DNA of 64,000 nucleotides from Edaphochlamys debaryana (GCA_016858145.1 JAEHOE010000014.1:1116001-1180000), one strand, 5' to 3'; positions 24,064 through 35,908 are shown, numbered from the stretch's first letter. A program made the numbers and translations. The notes: a model not told the origin generated them from the letters alone.

Positions 24064-27000
24064 ATGCGTGCACTCGCAGAGGCCGGCTTTGTGACATGGA
24101 TAGTACTCTTGATTCTTTGTGAAGGTAAGAACAACTAAGTGGGACCGGGAGCATGTCCACACAGTGTGACGGCCTGAAACCGGCACTCGGCATGCCACTG
24201 CCGCGCATGAAGGCAGGCGCGCCAGCCCCGCTGCTCGAAGCTTTGTGACTATCGCTAACCGTGCGCAGGAGCTGGCTACGTTCTGGGCATTAGCCCGCCC
24301 AGCCCCCCGCCTTCGACCAGCCCGCGGCCTCCCCGTCCCCCCCTGCCTCCCCGTCCCCCCCGTCCCCCCCTCCCCCCCCGGCCGCCGCGGCCGCCGGTGC
24401 CCCCCCTTCCGCCGCCCCGCCCACCCAGCCCTCCCCTGCCGCCGCCCCGACCGCCCACCCCACCCCTGCCACCGCCCCGACCGCCCAGCCCTCCCCTGCC
24501 GCCGCCCCGACCACCCAGCCCTCCCCTGCCGCCGCCCCGACCACCCAGCCCTCCCCAACCGTCGCCCCGGCCACCCAGCCCTCCTCGACCACCCAGTCCG
24601 CCCTTGCCGCCGCCGCGACCGCCCAGCCCTCCCCTGCCGCCGCCCCGACCGCCCCTGCCGCCGCCCCGTCCGCCCAGCCCGCCCTTGCCGCCGCCGCGAC
24701 CGCCCAGCCCTCCCCGACCACCCAGCCCCGTACCTCCGCCTCGGCCCATGCGATTCGCCATCATTGCTAGTTATGGCCTCAACAATGCTCCCGAGCTGTC
24801 CATATCGGCCATGATAAAGGCCTGGGACGCTCAGGAGCGGCTGACGGCAATCCTGACGGCGGGTGATAACAACTGTGAGGCGGTGTGGCCGTGCCTAGTG
24901 CGGGTACTTGCGGCCCTTGTGCGGAGAGCAAGGACGGTGGAGTTAAGCGCTAGCTGATGCGGTGCGGCTAGTTGGGTACCGGGGGCTGCAGCATGGGATC
25001 GGTCCTCGCCCCAAACAAACACGTTCTCACACCGCCCGCCACACCCTTGGCTTCCGGTTGCAGACAACTACGGGGACAACTACACCATGGAGGTGGGCGG
25101 TTGGGCGGTTGGGTTGGTTGGGTGGTTAGTAGTTGCACGGTTAGTTGGACGGGCAAGTGGTGAGGGAGCCGCAGGGTAGTAAGCGGGATGGTATCAGAGG
25201 GAATCTGCCCGGAGCGGCAGACATGAATCAGACGGCTTCCCCATCGTTGCACAACCCTTTCCGTTTCGGACAGGCCAACGTCGGCAGGTACTTCAGTCGT
25301 TACATGTGAGTGGCAGTCATGTGGTACCAGCTCGGCCTCGCCCGTCCACCGCTGCTTCGCGCGTTAGCGCCTCCTGATTATTGTGTGTTGAGGCTTATGC
25401 CCTGCCCTGCGTGCGTGCCGCCGCGCCCCCACCTCAGCTACCCCTACGTCAACTTCACCTCCCCGCCCCTTTACACGGGCGCTCCGGATGGAGTTAACCG
25501 CTTCTTCCCATCTCCAGGAAACCACGTGCGTGCATAGATGGAGGGATGTAAGGGAGGTGGCTAGCTAGAGGGCGTGGGCACAAGCTCGCGGCTCCTTCGC
25601 AGCCGCAAACGCCCACATGCTGGTACCCTCTTGTGCTTCGCAGGATTGGGGCCGCAACACGCTCGCGCCCTACCTCAAGTACTTTCCGGGCGCCAACAAC
25701 AGCTACTTCTACTCCGTGAAGCTGGGGGCCAGCGTCGAGGCATTTCTCATCGACTCGTGCGTTCAGCAGAACACGGTGACGGGCTTTGGCACCAGCCCCA
25801 ACGGCGTGCAGGGCACGTGGCTGCGGAACGCGCTGGCCGCCTCGTCCGCTCCCTGGAAGCTTGTGCTGTTCCACCACCCGCCCTGGTCCTCGGGCGACTC
25901 GGGGAGTAGCCCCTACATGGATTGGGTGGGTGTACGTTATCGGGGCGGGATAGGCGGGAGGGGGGAGGCGGGCGGGCAGCCGGGTGGGCCTCTAAGTAGG
26001 ATGGGCGAGCGCGGACCACCCAGGTTCTAGAAGGCTTCGGGCCCGGCGCTGCCCTGAATGTTAGAACCGCGGCCCCACCTGCCCTGCAAGCCTTACAGCA
26101 GGTTTGGCTTGGTAAATGCTTAGGCGTAGTGCTGCACCCCATGTGCCTGAATTGTCCCCTCACCCTCGCTCTGCCCTGCCACCTCCGCAGCCCTTCTTCG
26201 CCTGGGGCGCGCACGCCGTTATCAGTGGACACGATCGGGATTACGAGCGCCTCATGCGAACGATCGGTAGATGCACCGCCTTCCCCTACATAAACAATGG
26301 AGCGGGTGGAACGGGCCTTCGCGCCTTCAAGACCATCCAGGCCGGCAGCGTGTCCCGGCTGCTGGAGTGGGGCGCGCAGCTGGTGACCGCCAACGCGACC
26401 AGCCTGCGGATGGACTTCTATGCGGCCAGCAACCGCACCGTGCGGGACAGCCTGACCCTCACAAAGGACGGAAGCAACCCGTGCGGCTTCACGGCCTTCC
26501 CGCCGCCCAGCCCGCCGCCCAGCCCCCGGCCGCCCAGCCCCCGGTCGCCGAGCCCCCGGCCGCCCAGCCCCGCGCCTCCGCCCCCGCCCTCGCGTTTTGC
26601 CATCATCGGTGATTTCGGCGTGAACTCAGCCCAGGAGCTGTCGGTATCCAACATGATCGACGCCTGGGACGTGCAGGAGCGTCTGATGGGTGTGCTGACG
26701 ACTGGGGACAACAACTGTGAGCCGGGGTGACATAGAGGGCCGGGCTGGCCAATGGGCGGTTGCGGAATTGGGTAGGGACACGCAGGGACCTGGATGCTGG
26801 AACCAGGACTGTGAAACACGTAGGGCTGTGTCATCTGTCCGTCCATGCATGTCCCATCGCCCTTTGGTCGCGGTGCTGACCGCAGACAATTTCGGGGACA
26901 ACTTCACCATCGAGGTGGGGTTATGCGTGGGCGGTTGGGGGCCCATCATTTGCTCGTTTGGTGTTTTGGCAGTTGGGCGGTTGGGAAGCACCACTGGGGT

Positions 27001-30000
27001 TGCATGGCTGCATGCCAGGCCGCACACGCTCCCGACATGACCGCTGGACCTCACAAGCGCCCCCCCTCAACCTGCCGTGACAGGCCAACGTGGGCAAGTA
27101 CTACCACCAGTACATGTGAGCATGGGAAGTGCGTTGAGGGGATCCGTATCATGCACCGGGCATGCACTTGCGCTGCCTCGTCATTAGGGCACTTCACGAC
27201 GCTTTCACACAACCAAAGCATCATGTTCGCCAAGTGAATGTGGTCGGCTGCTGGGGGGTGCGGGCTTCTGTGTCACTGATCCGCCCCTGTGCTCTGGTGC
27301 CCCCGCCCCACCTCAGCTATCCCTACTACAACTTCACCTCCCCGCCCCTCTACACGGGCGCCCCGGACGGAGTCAACCGCCTCTTCCCATCCCCCGGGAA
27401 CCACGTGCGTGCGTGGCGAGGGGGGGGGGATGCGGGATGGGGCAGGCGAAAGACACCTTCCAGACGCCTTAGCACAGGCCAGTCCTACCCACGCTTCGTG
27501 CCCTTCCAGACAACCCGCCCGCTCCCTTTCCTCCCCCTCAGGACTGGGGCCGCAACACGCTCGCGCCCTACCTCCAGTACTTTCCGGGCGCCAACAACAG
27601 CTACTTCTACTCCGTGAAGCTGGGGGCCAGCGTGGAGGCATTCCTCATCGACTCGTGCGTTCAGCAGAACACCGTGACGGGCTTCGGCACCAGCCCCAAC
27701 GGCACTCAGGGCACGTGGCTGCGGAACGCGCTGGCCGCCTCGTCCGCTCCCTGGAAGCTTGTGCTGTTCCACCACCCGCCCTGGTCCTCGGGCGACCACC
27801 AGAACAACCCGTACATGGACTGGGTGAGCGGGCGGGGATGGATTGACGACGTGGGGTGTAAGCTTCCCCGAAGCTGGACATTCTGGCATTGTTTTATCTG
27901 GCCAGTGGGGCATGCTTACAGTCACAATGCAGAGCGCGGGGTCCTGCGGCGCGCACCGCGTGGAGTCCGATGGGCGGGGCGGAGGATGGTCGAGGGATGA
28001 AATACACGTTCACGCTACCACAACTACCTTTCACACAAGGATGATAGATGTAGAAGCGTTCACAGCCGCAGCGGTCTCGGTCGCAGCGAGAGCGGGCGAG
28101 GTCGCACCAAATTTATCCTTCACATGCCGGAAACACCTCGCGCCCAACTTCACGCAGGTCCAATTCATATACTATGCTTATGCATGACACCTTTCGAGCT
28201 AGGAGCACGAGCTTGTGCGATCGCGTTGTGTGGACATGCCTTTCGCGCCGCCTCGAAACTTCCCCGCTCTTCAGCATCACAGCACAGCGATAAGGAACGA
28301 ATAGCTCGGGGCATCCCGGGCTGGAAGCGAAAGGCATGTTGACGTGTGGCCCTATGACACTGCCCTTTGTCGCCTCACCCTCGCTATGCCTTGCCACCTC
28401 CGCAGCCCTTCTTCGCCTGGGGCGCGCACGCCGTCATCAACGGACACGACCACAGCTATGAGCGCCTCATGCGCACCGTCGGCAAGTGCACCGCTTTTCC
28501 CTACATCGTCAACGGCGCCGGGGGCATCGCTCTGCGGCCCTTCAAGACCATCCAGGCCGGCAGCGTGTCCCGGCTGCTGGAGTGGGGTGCGCAGCTGGTG
28601 ACCGCCAACGCGACCAGCCTGCGGATGGACTTCTATGCGGCCAGCAACCGCAACGTGCGGGACAGCGTGACGCTCACAAAGGACGGGAGCAACCCGTGCG
28701 GCTTCACGGCCTTCCCGCCGCCCAGCCCGCCGCCGCCCAGCCCTGCGCCGCCCAGTTTGCGGCCGCCCAGTCCCGTGCCGCCCAGCCCCGTGCCACCGTC
28801 TCCACCCTCACGTTTCGCAATCCTTGGAGACTTTGGCATTGACTCGGCGGAGGAGCTGTGGGTATCTGATATGATCGACGCCTGGGACGTGCAGGAGCGT
28901 CTGATGGGTGTGCTGACGACAGGGGACAACAACTGTAAGGCAGAGCAAGGAAGGGAGCCGCAATGGGGGTTGGGATGATACGGACGGACTATGCAACGGG
29001 GTAGTCTCACGCTAATGGACAAATTCAGCAGATGGGCAGGGACCAGGCCTGTTTACGGCTTTGGTGGGGCGTGCCATCCCGTACCGCTGTGCTGTCATTG
29101 GCTCCCATCTGTCCACACGTTTGTCATAGACCTGATGTCCTGTTGTGTGCTTGCCGTCGCCCGCAGACTTCTTCGGCGACAATTATACCATGGAGGTGGG
29201 CCGTTGGTTGGCTGGATGGTGGTTGGACGGTAGCATGTTGGGTGAACGGACGGGCGGGTCGTTGGATAGTGTCGAGGTCAAGAAACGGGGGCGATCAGGG
29301 GCCTTGGCGGATGCGGGGCAGATTCGAGGGGGCGCCTCAGTGCGGCAGAGTAGACCGGGTGAGTCTAGGAGGCGGCCGGACACCGTCTTCTGCCCGAAAG
29401 GGGAGTACTTGGAGACATACCTCCTCGTTCCCATCTATCCCTCATAAACCTTCACCTCCCCGACAGGCCAACGTGGGCAAGTACTACCACCAGTACATGT
29501 GAGCATGGGAAGTGCGTTGAGGCGATCACGCACCGGGAAAGCAGTTGCGCTTCCTTTGCATGACTCCATCACACATTCACACAACCGAAGCACCATGTTC
29601 GCCAAGTCAAGCTGCTCGGCTGCTGGGGGGTGCGGGCTTCTGTGTCACTGATCCGCCCCTGTGCTCCTGTGCCCCCGCCCCACCTCAGTTATCCCTACTA
29701 CAACTTCACCTCCCCGCCCCTCTACACGGGCGCTCCGGACGGAGTCAACCGCCTCTTTCCATCCCCCGGGAACCACGTGCGTGCGTGGCGAGGGGGGGGG
29801 GGGTATGCGGGATGGGGCGGGCGAAAGACGTCATCCAGCCACCACCCTGCCCTACCCACGCTTCGTGCCCTTCCTGACAACCCACCCGCTCCCTTTCCTC
29901 CCCCTCAGGACTGGGGCCGCAACACGCTCGCGCCCTACCTCCAGTACTTTCCGGGCGCCAACAACAGCTACTTCTACTCCGTGAAGCTGGGGGCCAGCGT

Positions 30001-33000
30001 GGAGGCATTCCTCATCGACTCGTGCGTTCAGCAGAACACCGTGACGGGCTTCGGCACCAGCCCCAACGGCACTCAGGGCACGTGGCTGCGGAACGCGCTG
30101 GCCGCCTCGTCCGCTCCCTGGAAGCTTGTGCTGTTCCACCACCCGCCCTGGTCCTCGGGCGACCACCAGAACAACCCGTACATGGACTGGGTGAGGGGGC
30201 GGGGATGGATTGACGACGTGGGGTGTAAGCTTCCCCGAAGCTGGACATTCTGGCATTGTTTTATCTGGCCAGTGGGGCATGCTTACAGTCACAATGCAGA
30301 GCGCGGGGTCCTGCGGCGCGCACCGCGTGGAGTCCGATGGGCGGGGCGGAGGATGGTCGAGGGATGAAATACACGTTCACGCTACCACAACTACCTTTCA
30401 CACAAGGATGATAGATGTAGAAGCGTTCACAGCCGCAGCGGTCTCGGTCGCAGCGAGAGCGGGCGAGGTCGCACCAAATTTATCCTTCACATGCCGGAAA
30501 CACCTCGCGCCCAACTTCACGCAGGTCCAATTCATATACTATGCTTATGCATGACACCTTTCGAGCTAGGAGCACGAGCTTGTGCGATCGCGTTGTGTGG
30601 ACATGCCTTTCGCGCCGCCTCGAAACTTCCCCGCTCTTCAGCATCACAGCACAGCGATAAGGAACGAATAGCTCTGGGAATCCCGGGATGGAAGCGAAAG
30701 GCATGTTGACGTACACGTCCCTATGGCCCTATGGCCCTATGACACTGCCCTTTGTCGCCTCACCCTCGCTATGCCTTGCCACCTCCGCAGCCCTTCTTCG
30801 CCTGGGGCGCGCACGCCGTCATCAACGGACACGACCACAGCTATGAGCGCCTCATGCGCACCGTCGGCAAGTGCACCGCTTTTCCCTACATCGTCAACGG
30901 CGCCGGGGGCATCGCTCTGCGGCCCTTCAAGACCATCCAGGCCGGCAGCGTGTCCCGGCTGCTGGAGTGGGGTGCGCAGCTGGTGACCGCCAACACGACC
31001 AGCCTGCGGATGGACTTCTATGCGGCCAGCAACCGCACCGTGCGGGACAGCGTGACCCTCACAAAGGACGGGAGCAACCCGTGCGGCTTCACGGCCTTCC
31101 CGCCGCCCAGCCCCCGGCCGCCCAGCCCTGCACCGCCCAACCCCCGGCCACCCAGCTTCGCACCTCCTGGCCCCCGGCCGCCCAGCCCTGTGCCACCCAG
31201 CCCCACGCCAGCGCCCGCTCCCTCGCGGTTCGCAATTCTTGGAGACTTTGGCATAGACTCGGCGGAGGAGCTGTGGGTGTCTAATATGATTGACGCCTGG
31301 GACGCGCAGGAGCGTCTGATGGGTGTGCTGACGACAGGGGACAACAACTGTGAGCCGGGTCGGCAACGAGAGGCGGCACAGACATGCTTGTGAAGGAGAA
31401 GAAACATCATGGCACAGCGAAATTGAGGTCTGAGACCCTCAACAGCGAGCGAAACTGGCGTAACCGCTGCCGTAGCGGTCTCCCCCTGTCCGTTGTCATC
31501 TGGTTTCTGATCCGCATTCCGCTTACCCCATTTGCAGACTTCTTTGGGGACGATTTCACCATGGAGGTGGGTGGGGGTGCAGTTGGGTCGGTAGGCGGTT
31601 GGGCGGTTGATCCTTCGTGGGTATTGCTCGTGTGTGGGTGCGTGGTTGGGCGCGGGAGTGAGTGCAGTAGTGAGCCTCCAGGCGTAATGAGAGAGCGCAG
31701 AGAGGCGCAGAAAGGCGCCTCGTGGGGTTAGGGCACTGGAACGGGGACACCATGCTGTGGGCGGGGTGGAAGAGCCCGCAGTGCCTCATTGGCCGATGAC
31801 CCTGGGGTCCGCTGTGAGGGCGGGCCGCACTCCGTCCAGGCATTGGTAGCTGCCCTTGCACTCAATGAGCGCCGCGCCCCCTCCTCCGTAGATCAACGTG
31901 GGCAAGTACTACCACCAGTACATGTGAGCAACGGCGACACGTTCAGGATGGTTACGGGCATAAGCGGGGTGATATCGGGTCTAGAAATTGCCACTTCATG
32001 CAGAACGCGCAGTACACGACAGCCCTGCTTTAACTCCACAACATGATATTGGTTCACCAAGCCTCTTGATGCCACTTCTGTGTCCTGACATTGTAAAACG
32101 TTTGCGCCCGCCTCAGCTATCCCTACTACAACTTCACCTCCCCACCCCTCTACGCGGGCGCCCCGGACGGAGTCAATCGCCTCTTCCCATCTCCAGGAAA
32201 CCACGTGCGTACAATGAGGGGGAATGCAAGGGAGCGCTTGCGGGGTGTGTTGTCGGGCCGTTGCTTTACGGCTTCACATAAGGCCGGGGCTCCACCCGCG
32301 CAAACGCCCACATGCTGGTACCCTCTTGTGCTTCGCAGGACTGGGGCCGTGAGACCCTCGACCCATACCTCAAGTACTTTCCGGGCGCCAACAACAGCTA
32401 CTTCTACTCCGTGAAGCTGGGGGCCAGCGTGGAGGCATTCCTCATCGACTCGTGCGTTCAGCAGGACACTGTGACGGGCTTTGGCACCAGCCCCAACGGC
32501 GTGCAGGGCACGTGGCTCAAAAATGCGCTGGCCGCCTCGTCCGCTCCCTGGAAGCTTGTGCTATTCCACCACCCGCCCTGGTCCTCGGGCGACCACCAGA
32601 ACAACCCGTACATGGATTGGGTGAGCGTGCGGGACACCGGAAGGCCGTACACAGCAGGAACGCTATGCAGGGAAAGCAGAGTTTCGGGTTGATGCCTTGC
32701 CTCAATCGTCATGCATCCACTCTCGCTGTGCTGCGCCCTGCCACCTCCGCAGCCCTTCTTCTTGTGGGGCGCGCACGCCGTCATCAACGGACATGACCAC
32801 AGCTATGAGCGCCTCATGCGCACCGTGGACAGCTGCACCGCCTTCCCCTACATAGTCAACGGCGCCGGGGGCATCGCTCTGCGGCCCTTCAAGACCATCC
32901 AGGCCGGCAGCGTGTCCCGGCTGCTGGAGTGGGGCGCGCAGCTGGTGACCGCCAACGCGACCAGCCTGCGGATGGACTTCTATGCGGCCAGCGACCGCAC

Positions 33001-33064
33001 CGTGCGGGACAGCGTGGCCCTCACAAAGGACCAAAGCAATGCGTGCGGCTTCACGGCCTTGTAG
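24064..33064 (+). CDS. P3: secreted four-domain purple acid phosphatase, 1438 aa, 22 exons
   Basis: Exons: 24064-24124, 24269-24874, 25064-25092, 25274-25305, 25438-25525, 25644-25925, 26191-26716, 26886-26914, 27084-27115, 27317-27404, 27542-27823, 28406-28934, 29167-29195, 29467-29498, 29689-29776, 29909-30190, 30791-31349, 31538-31566, 31892-31923, 32117-32204, 32339-32620, 32753-33064. Their 4317 nt translate without a stop. After a signal peptide (FVTWIVLLILC) come about 150 residues of PPLPPPRPPS repeats, then four PAP domains of about 300 residues joined by linkers of 20-40 residues rich in PPSP. Domains 2-4 keep GDFG, GDNNY, GNHD, VLFHH and GHDH. Domain 1 has ASYG and GHDR instead of the first and last, so it is probably inactive. 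Every domain has the same five introns with the same phases (1, 0, 2, 0, 0). A periplasmic or wall-bound phosphatase is the likely product. Processing into single domains, or use as a multivalent enzyme, is open. The alternative of separate genes is unlikely because no stop or new signal peptide lies between domains. Confidence 0.88.
27542..28329 (+). repeat. Near-identical duplicated segment, copy 1 (domain 2 of P3)
   Basis: Exon 11 and most of the following intron match 29909-30696 at a constant offset of 2367 bp with only a few substitutions, intron included. Past this point an 18-bp length difference (extra CCCTATGG units in copy 2) shifts the offset to 2385. Confidence 0.9.
29909..30696 (+). 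repeat. Near-identical duplicated segment, copy 2 (domain 3 of P3)
   Basis: Partner of 27542-28329. Intron identity as high as exon identity points to a very recent duplication or to gene conversion rather than to selection on the protein. Confidence 0.9.
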
Positions 33065-34286
33065 ACCCCATGACGGGCACGGAACAAATAACATGTACTC
33101 TTGGGAGGGCGCCGATGCCCATGGCCCTACTGCATAAATTGGTAATCTGAAGGTGATCTGTGGTGAGTGTTGATGTGGCGTCTGAGCTCGTAAGCATGCA
33201 GATAGATGTGAGTGATGACAGGATAAAGCTTGCTGTACATAAGGTACCCGTCGTCCTCGTGACGCGTCACCCCATCCCCTCGCGGCTTGTGTTATGCGGT
33301 GACTCCGTCATGTGCTCAGCTCGCTGGATTCATTTGTCAATTGTTCGCTTCCCGCCCTTGGCCTTGGCCGGATGAGGCTTCGTCAGGGGTTTGAGGAGGA
33401 AGCCCGCCAGGGAAAGGGGGAATTGATTGTGTGCACATGGGGAGTGGAGCCCTGGGAGACTCATGGAGGGCGCCACCTGGATGGCTTGGTAGGCCCACGG
33501 TTGGTTGTTCCCATTTGTGTCGCAAGGATCGTGCTGCGGTATGGCTGGCATTTGAGGCTTGTCGGCGGTGGAGAGGGATTCAGTTTCACACGAAGAAGGC
33601 CCAATGCGGGCCCAAGCCCCGAAAGCTGACCGGTCGTCCCTCCCCTGCTCTCCCAACACGGTTGCTTCCAAACAGCATTGGTGTGAGGCGTGACAAGCGT
33701 GAGGAAAGAGCCAGCGGGCCGACTCCATTAGGCCGGTAAGGTCGTAGCCTGGCAGCCACCGTGCCTTACCATTCCAACCTTGCAGCCCCACGGCTCCGGG
33801 GAGCCCCTTGTACTGCAACTGGTCATCTGCGGCGGGGTGACAGGCTCGGCCTTGACTGCCGCCTTGAGACAGTCCCCCTTTGCCCTCCTTTCCCACCCCC
33901 TCTTCCGCCCCTCCCTCGTGCTGCGTCAAAGCAGCAGGGGGGTGAGGGAGCAACCTTGATAGCACGCATGTGTGCGGACAGGAAGGATGGTGAAGCCATG
34001 GACATGGTTGACCACATATGTCCCATTCCCACAGAAAATTAGCACCTGTTTGCCGTTGATGTTGACGTGGCTGCGCCGGCCGGCGCACAGTTCCTTAGCT
34101 TTACAGCAGTGTAAGCCTCGCGCGATGTCCCGGGCGATGGGCGGGGAAGCACGGGTGGGGGTGCGCCCAAAGTCGCTCGGTGGTCCTGCGTTCTCATCAC
34201 GTCCTCCTCGCTTGTCTCCAAGACGTTGTTGCGGCGTGCGTCAGAAGGCCTGAGGGCGCGCGCCCGCGGAGAGCAGCAAAACAGCT
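33065..34286. other. Region between P3 and tRNA-Leu
   Basis: Left part is the P3 3'UTR. No TGTAA was found close to the P3 stop, so the 3' end is undefined. A 252-codon minus-strand frame (33330-34088) lacks an ATG start and resembles no protein, so I do not call it. Confidence 0.4.
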
Positions 34287-34392
34287 GACGAGGATGGGAT
34301 TTGAACCCACGCCCTTTCGGACTAGTAGCTTCGTGCTGAGTAATCCAGCTAGAACCTGAAACTAGCGCCTTAGACCGCTCGGCCACCTCGTC
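34287..34392 (-). tRNA. tRNA-Leu(CAG) with a 27-nt intron
   Basis: The acceptor arms GACGAGG and CCTCGTC pair perfectly. The D arm (TGGCCGAGCGGTCTAAGGC) and the long class II variable arm (TCCGAAAGGGCG) are those of tRNA-Leu, and the T arm has GGTTCAAATCC. The anticodon stem CTAGT/ACTAG closes around loop TTCAGGT, anticodon CAG, once about 27 nt between positions 37 and 38 are removed, the standard place for a nuclear tRNA intron. CCA is not encoded. Confidence 0.93.
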
Positions 34393-35294
34393 TGACGAGT
34401 GATACCAACATGGGCTATCTGGGGCTAAACATACGTTATAATTTGCCGTACAATCTGTACGACATGTGTACGGCATGGTCGTACAGCCGTGGCACACAGC
34501 ACGTGCGCGGGAGTCTAACAGGCTGTTTCCACTGGTAAAGTCGCGATGGCGCGCTCCCTGCCTGCTGCAAGTTTCGGCCACCCGACTGCTCTGTGTGTTG
34601 TTGCTTAGCGTAACAAGCACACAGCGCAAGCTGCGCACGTAGTTGGTCGCGTGTAGGCGAAGTTCGGTCGCGATGGGTGAGAACGTGTCGACTTTACTTC
34701 GCCCCTTCCGCGACTTCGGGTTGACCCCTGACCCGGGCCAGGGGTCAACCTGAGCTCGCGACTTTACCATCCGAAATCAAACTGTACGGGCCCCCCCTCC
34801 CTCTCCCGACCACCTGCTGGGGTGCACAGCTAGCTGCAGAGCAGAGGAGGGCGGCGAAAGACACGCTTGGACACGTCCTCCACCCCCGCCGTCCCCCGCC
34901 CCCCTCGCCCCGTCTCGTGTGCGGCTGCTTCACCTATACGATGCGGCTTCTTGCCACGTTGTTCTCATCAAACCCCCTCGCCCCATGGAAACACGCGACT
35001 TTAGACAGACTTCAGCGCAGCTTCAGAACACCGTTTCGCGCCAATCACCAGGCCGAAGTTACTTTACCGGTGGAAACAGCCTGTAATCAACGCGTGCGGC
35101 TCAACCTCCATCGGCACCGGTATGCATCCGCACTCGGACCTCAACAAGCCTCCAGCCCACGTCGACATGCCTACCAGCCTCAATCCGGCTGACCCCAGAG
35201 CCCAGAGTCTGGGGTGCACATCAGTCTAGCTGTGTGGGGTGCACATCAGTCTAGCGGCAGCCAAAAGCGACGTCCTACCAGCAAAGCTGCAAGG
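34393..35294. other. Region between tRNA-Leu and the MITE, with small repeats
   Basis: A perfect 9-bp inverted repeat (TGCCGTACA at 34444, TGTACGGCA at 34467) lies upstream of the tRNA and shares its core with the hairpins after P1 and P2. A two-copy direct repeat of GGGGTGCACATCAGTCTAGC lies at about 35211-35255. A GCGACTTTAC motif occurs twice near 34690-34770. No gene seen. Confidence 0.5.
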
Positions 35295-35302
35295 CCGCCT
35301 GG

Positions 35303-35530
35303 CAGTGTTGCTATCTTAGTCGGTTAGTCGGCTGGACAGTCGGCCGGGCGCCGGCTAATCTGAAGGAAATCCGGAATTAGCCGCCGGCCCAGCCGACTGA
35401 ATTTGGGCTGGCGCCCTAGGCCAGCCGACTAACCCGTGCCAATCCGCCACCGCCAGCCGGCTAAAAGGGCGGGACCGGGCAAAGTAGCCGCCAGCTCAGC
35501 CGACTAATCCCAGGGAAGATAGCAACACTG
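35303..35530. mobile_element. hAT-type MITE, 228 bp, with perfect 8-bp target duplication
   Basis: The ends are perfect 15-bp inverted repeats, CAGTGTTGCTATCTT and its complement, and CCGCCTGG flanks both sides (35295-35302 and 35531-35538). An 8-bp duplication and CAGTG...CACTG ends are hallmarks of hAT elements. The interior holds many subterminal copies of CAGCCGACTAA / TTAGTCGGCTG in both orientations, also typical. There is no coding capacity, so it depends on a transposase elsewhere. Confidence 0.93.
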
Positions 35531-35694
35531 CCGCCTGGTCAGGTCTGCCTTCGGCGCATGCGGGCAGGGCTGGTCGGATGCAGCCAAGAGCAGATGCACA
35601 TGTGGGAAGCCACACTGGCGCCATGCATGGACCAGCGCTGGGGGTGGCTTGCATGTGGTGGGCAGCCGCACAGGTCTCAGCCCCCTCCCCTGGC

Positions 35695-35699
35695 TTACA
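35695..35699 (-). terminator. TGTAA polyadenylation signal, ODA10 homologue
   Basis: Minus-strand TGTAA about 210 nt after the stop codon. A second copy at 35886-35890 is only 19 nt after the stop and less likely. Confidence 0.45.
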
Positions 35700-35908
35700 C
35701 GAGATTGCCCCCACATGATCACACAGCCCCAGCGGGCCAGCGCACCTCCCTCCAAGAGCATCCCCCAACCCCACGTGCCCTACGCGAGCAGCCCCTTTCA
35801 CGCACAGCCCGCCTCGCGTCGCTCCGCCTCGCCCCTCCTCGGCCAGACCCCCTCCTCCCGCCTCACACCCTCCCGCCTCCCTCCTTTACACCCCCCCCTC
35901 CCCCTCCT

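Noticed and set aside
24397..24740. CRISPR-like or satellite array in the proline-rich repeat of P3
   Set aside because: It is the coding repeat PPLPPPRPPS with no spacers; eukaryotic context.
24064..33064. Four separate tandem phosphatase genes instead of one
   Set aside because: No stop codon, signal peptide or promoter-like gap between domains; the linker exons join the end of one domain and the start of the next in a single open exon.
33330..34088. 252-codon minus-strand frame
   Set aside because: No ATG start (GTG), no splice support, and no family resemblance.
34039..34770. 243-codon minus-strand frame
   Set aside because: It runs straight through the tRNA-Leu gene and has no recognisable protein.
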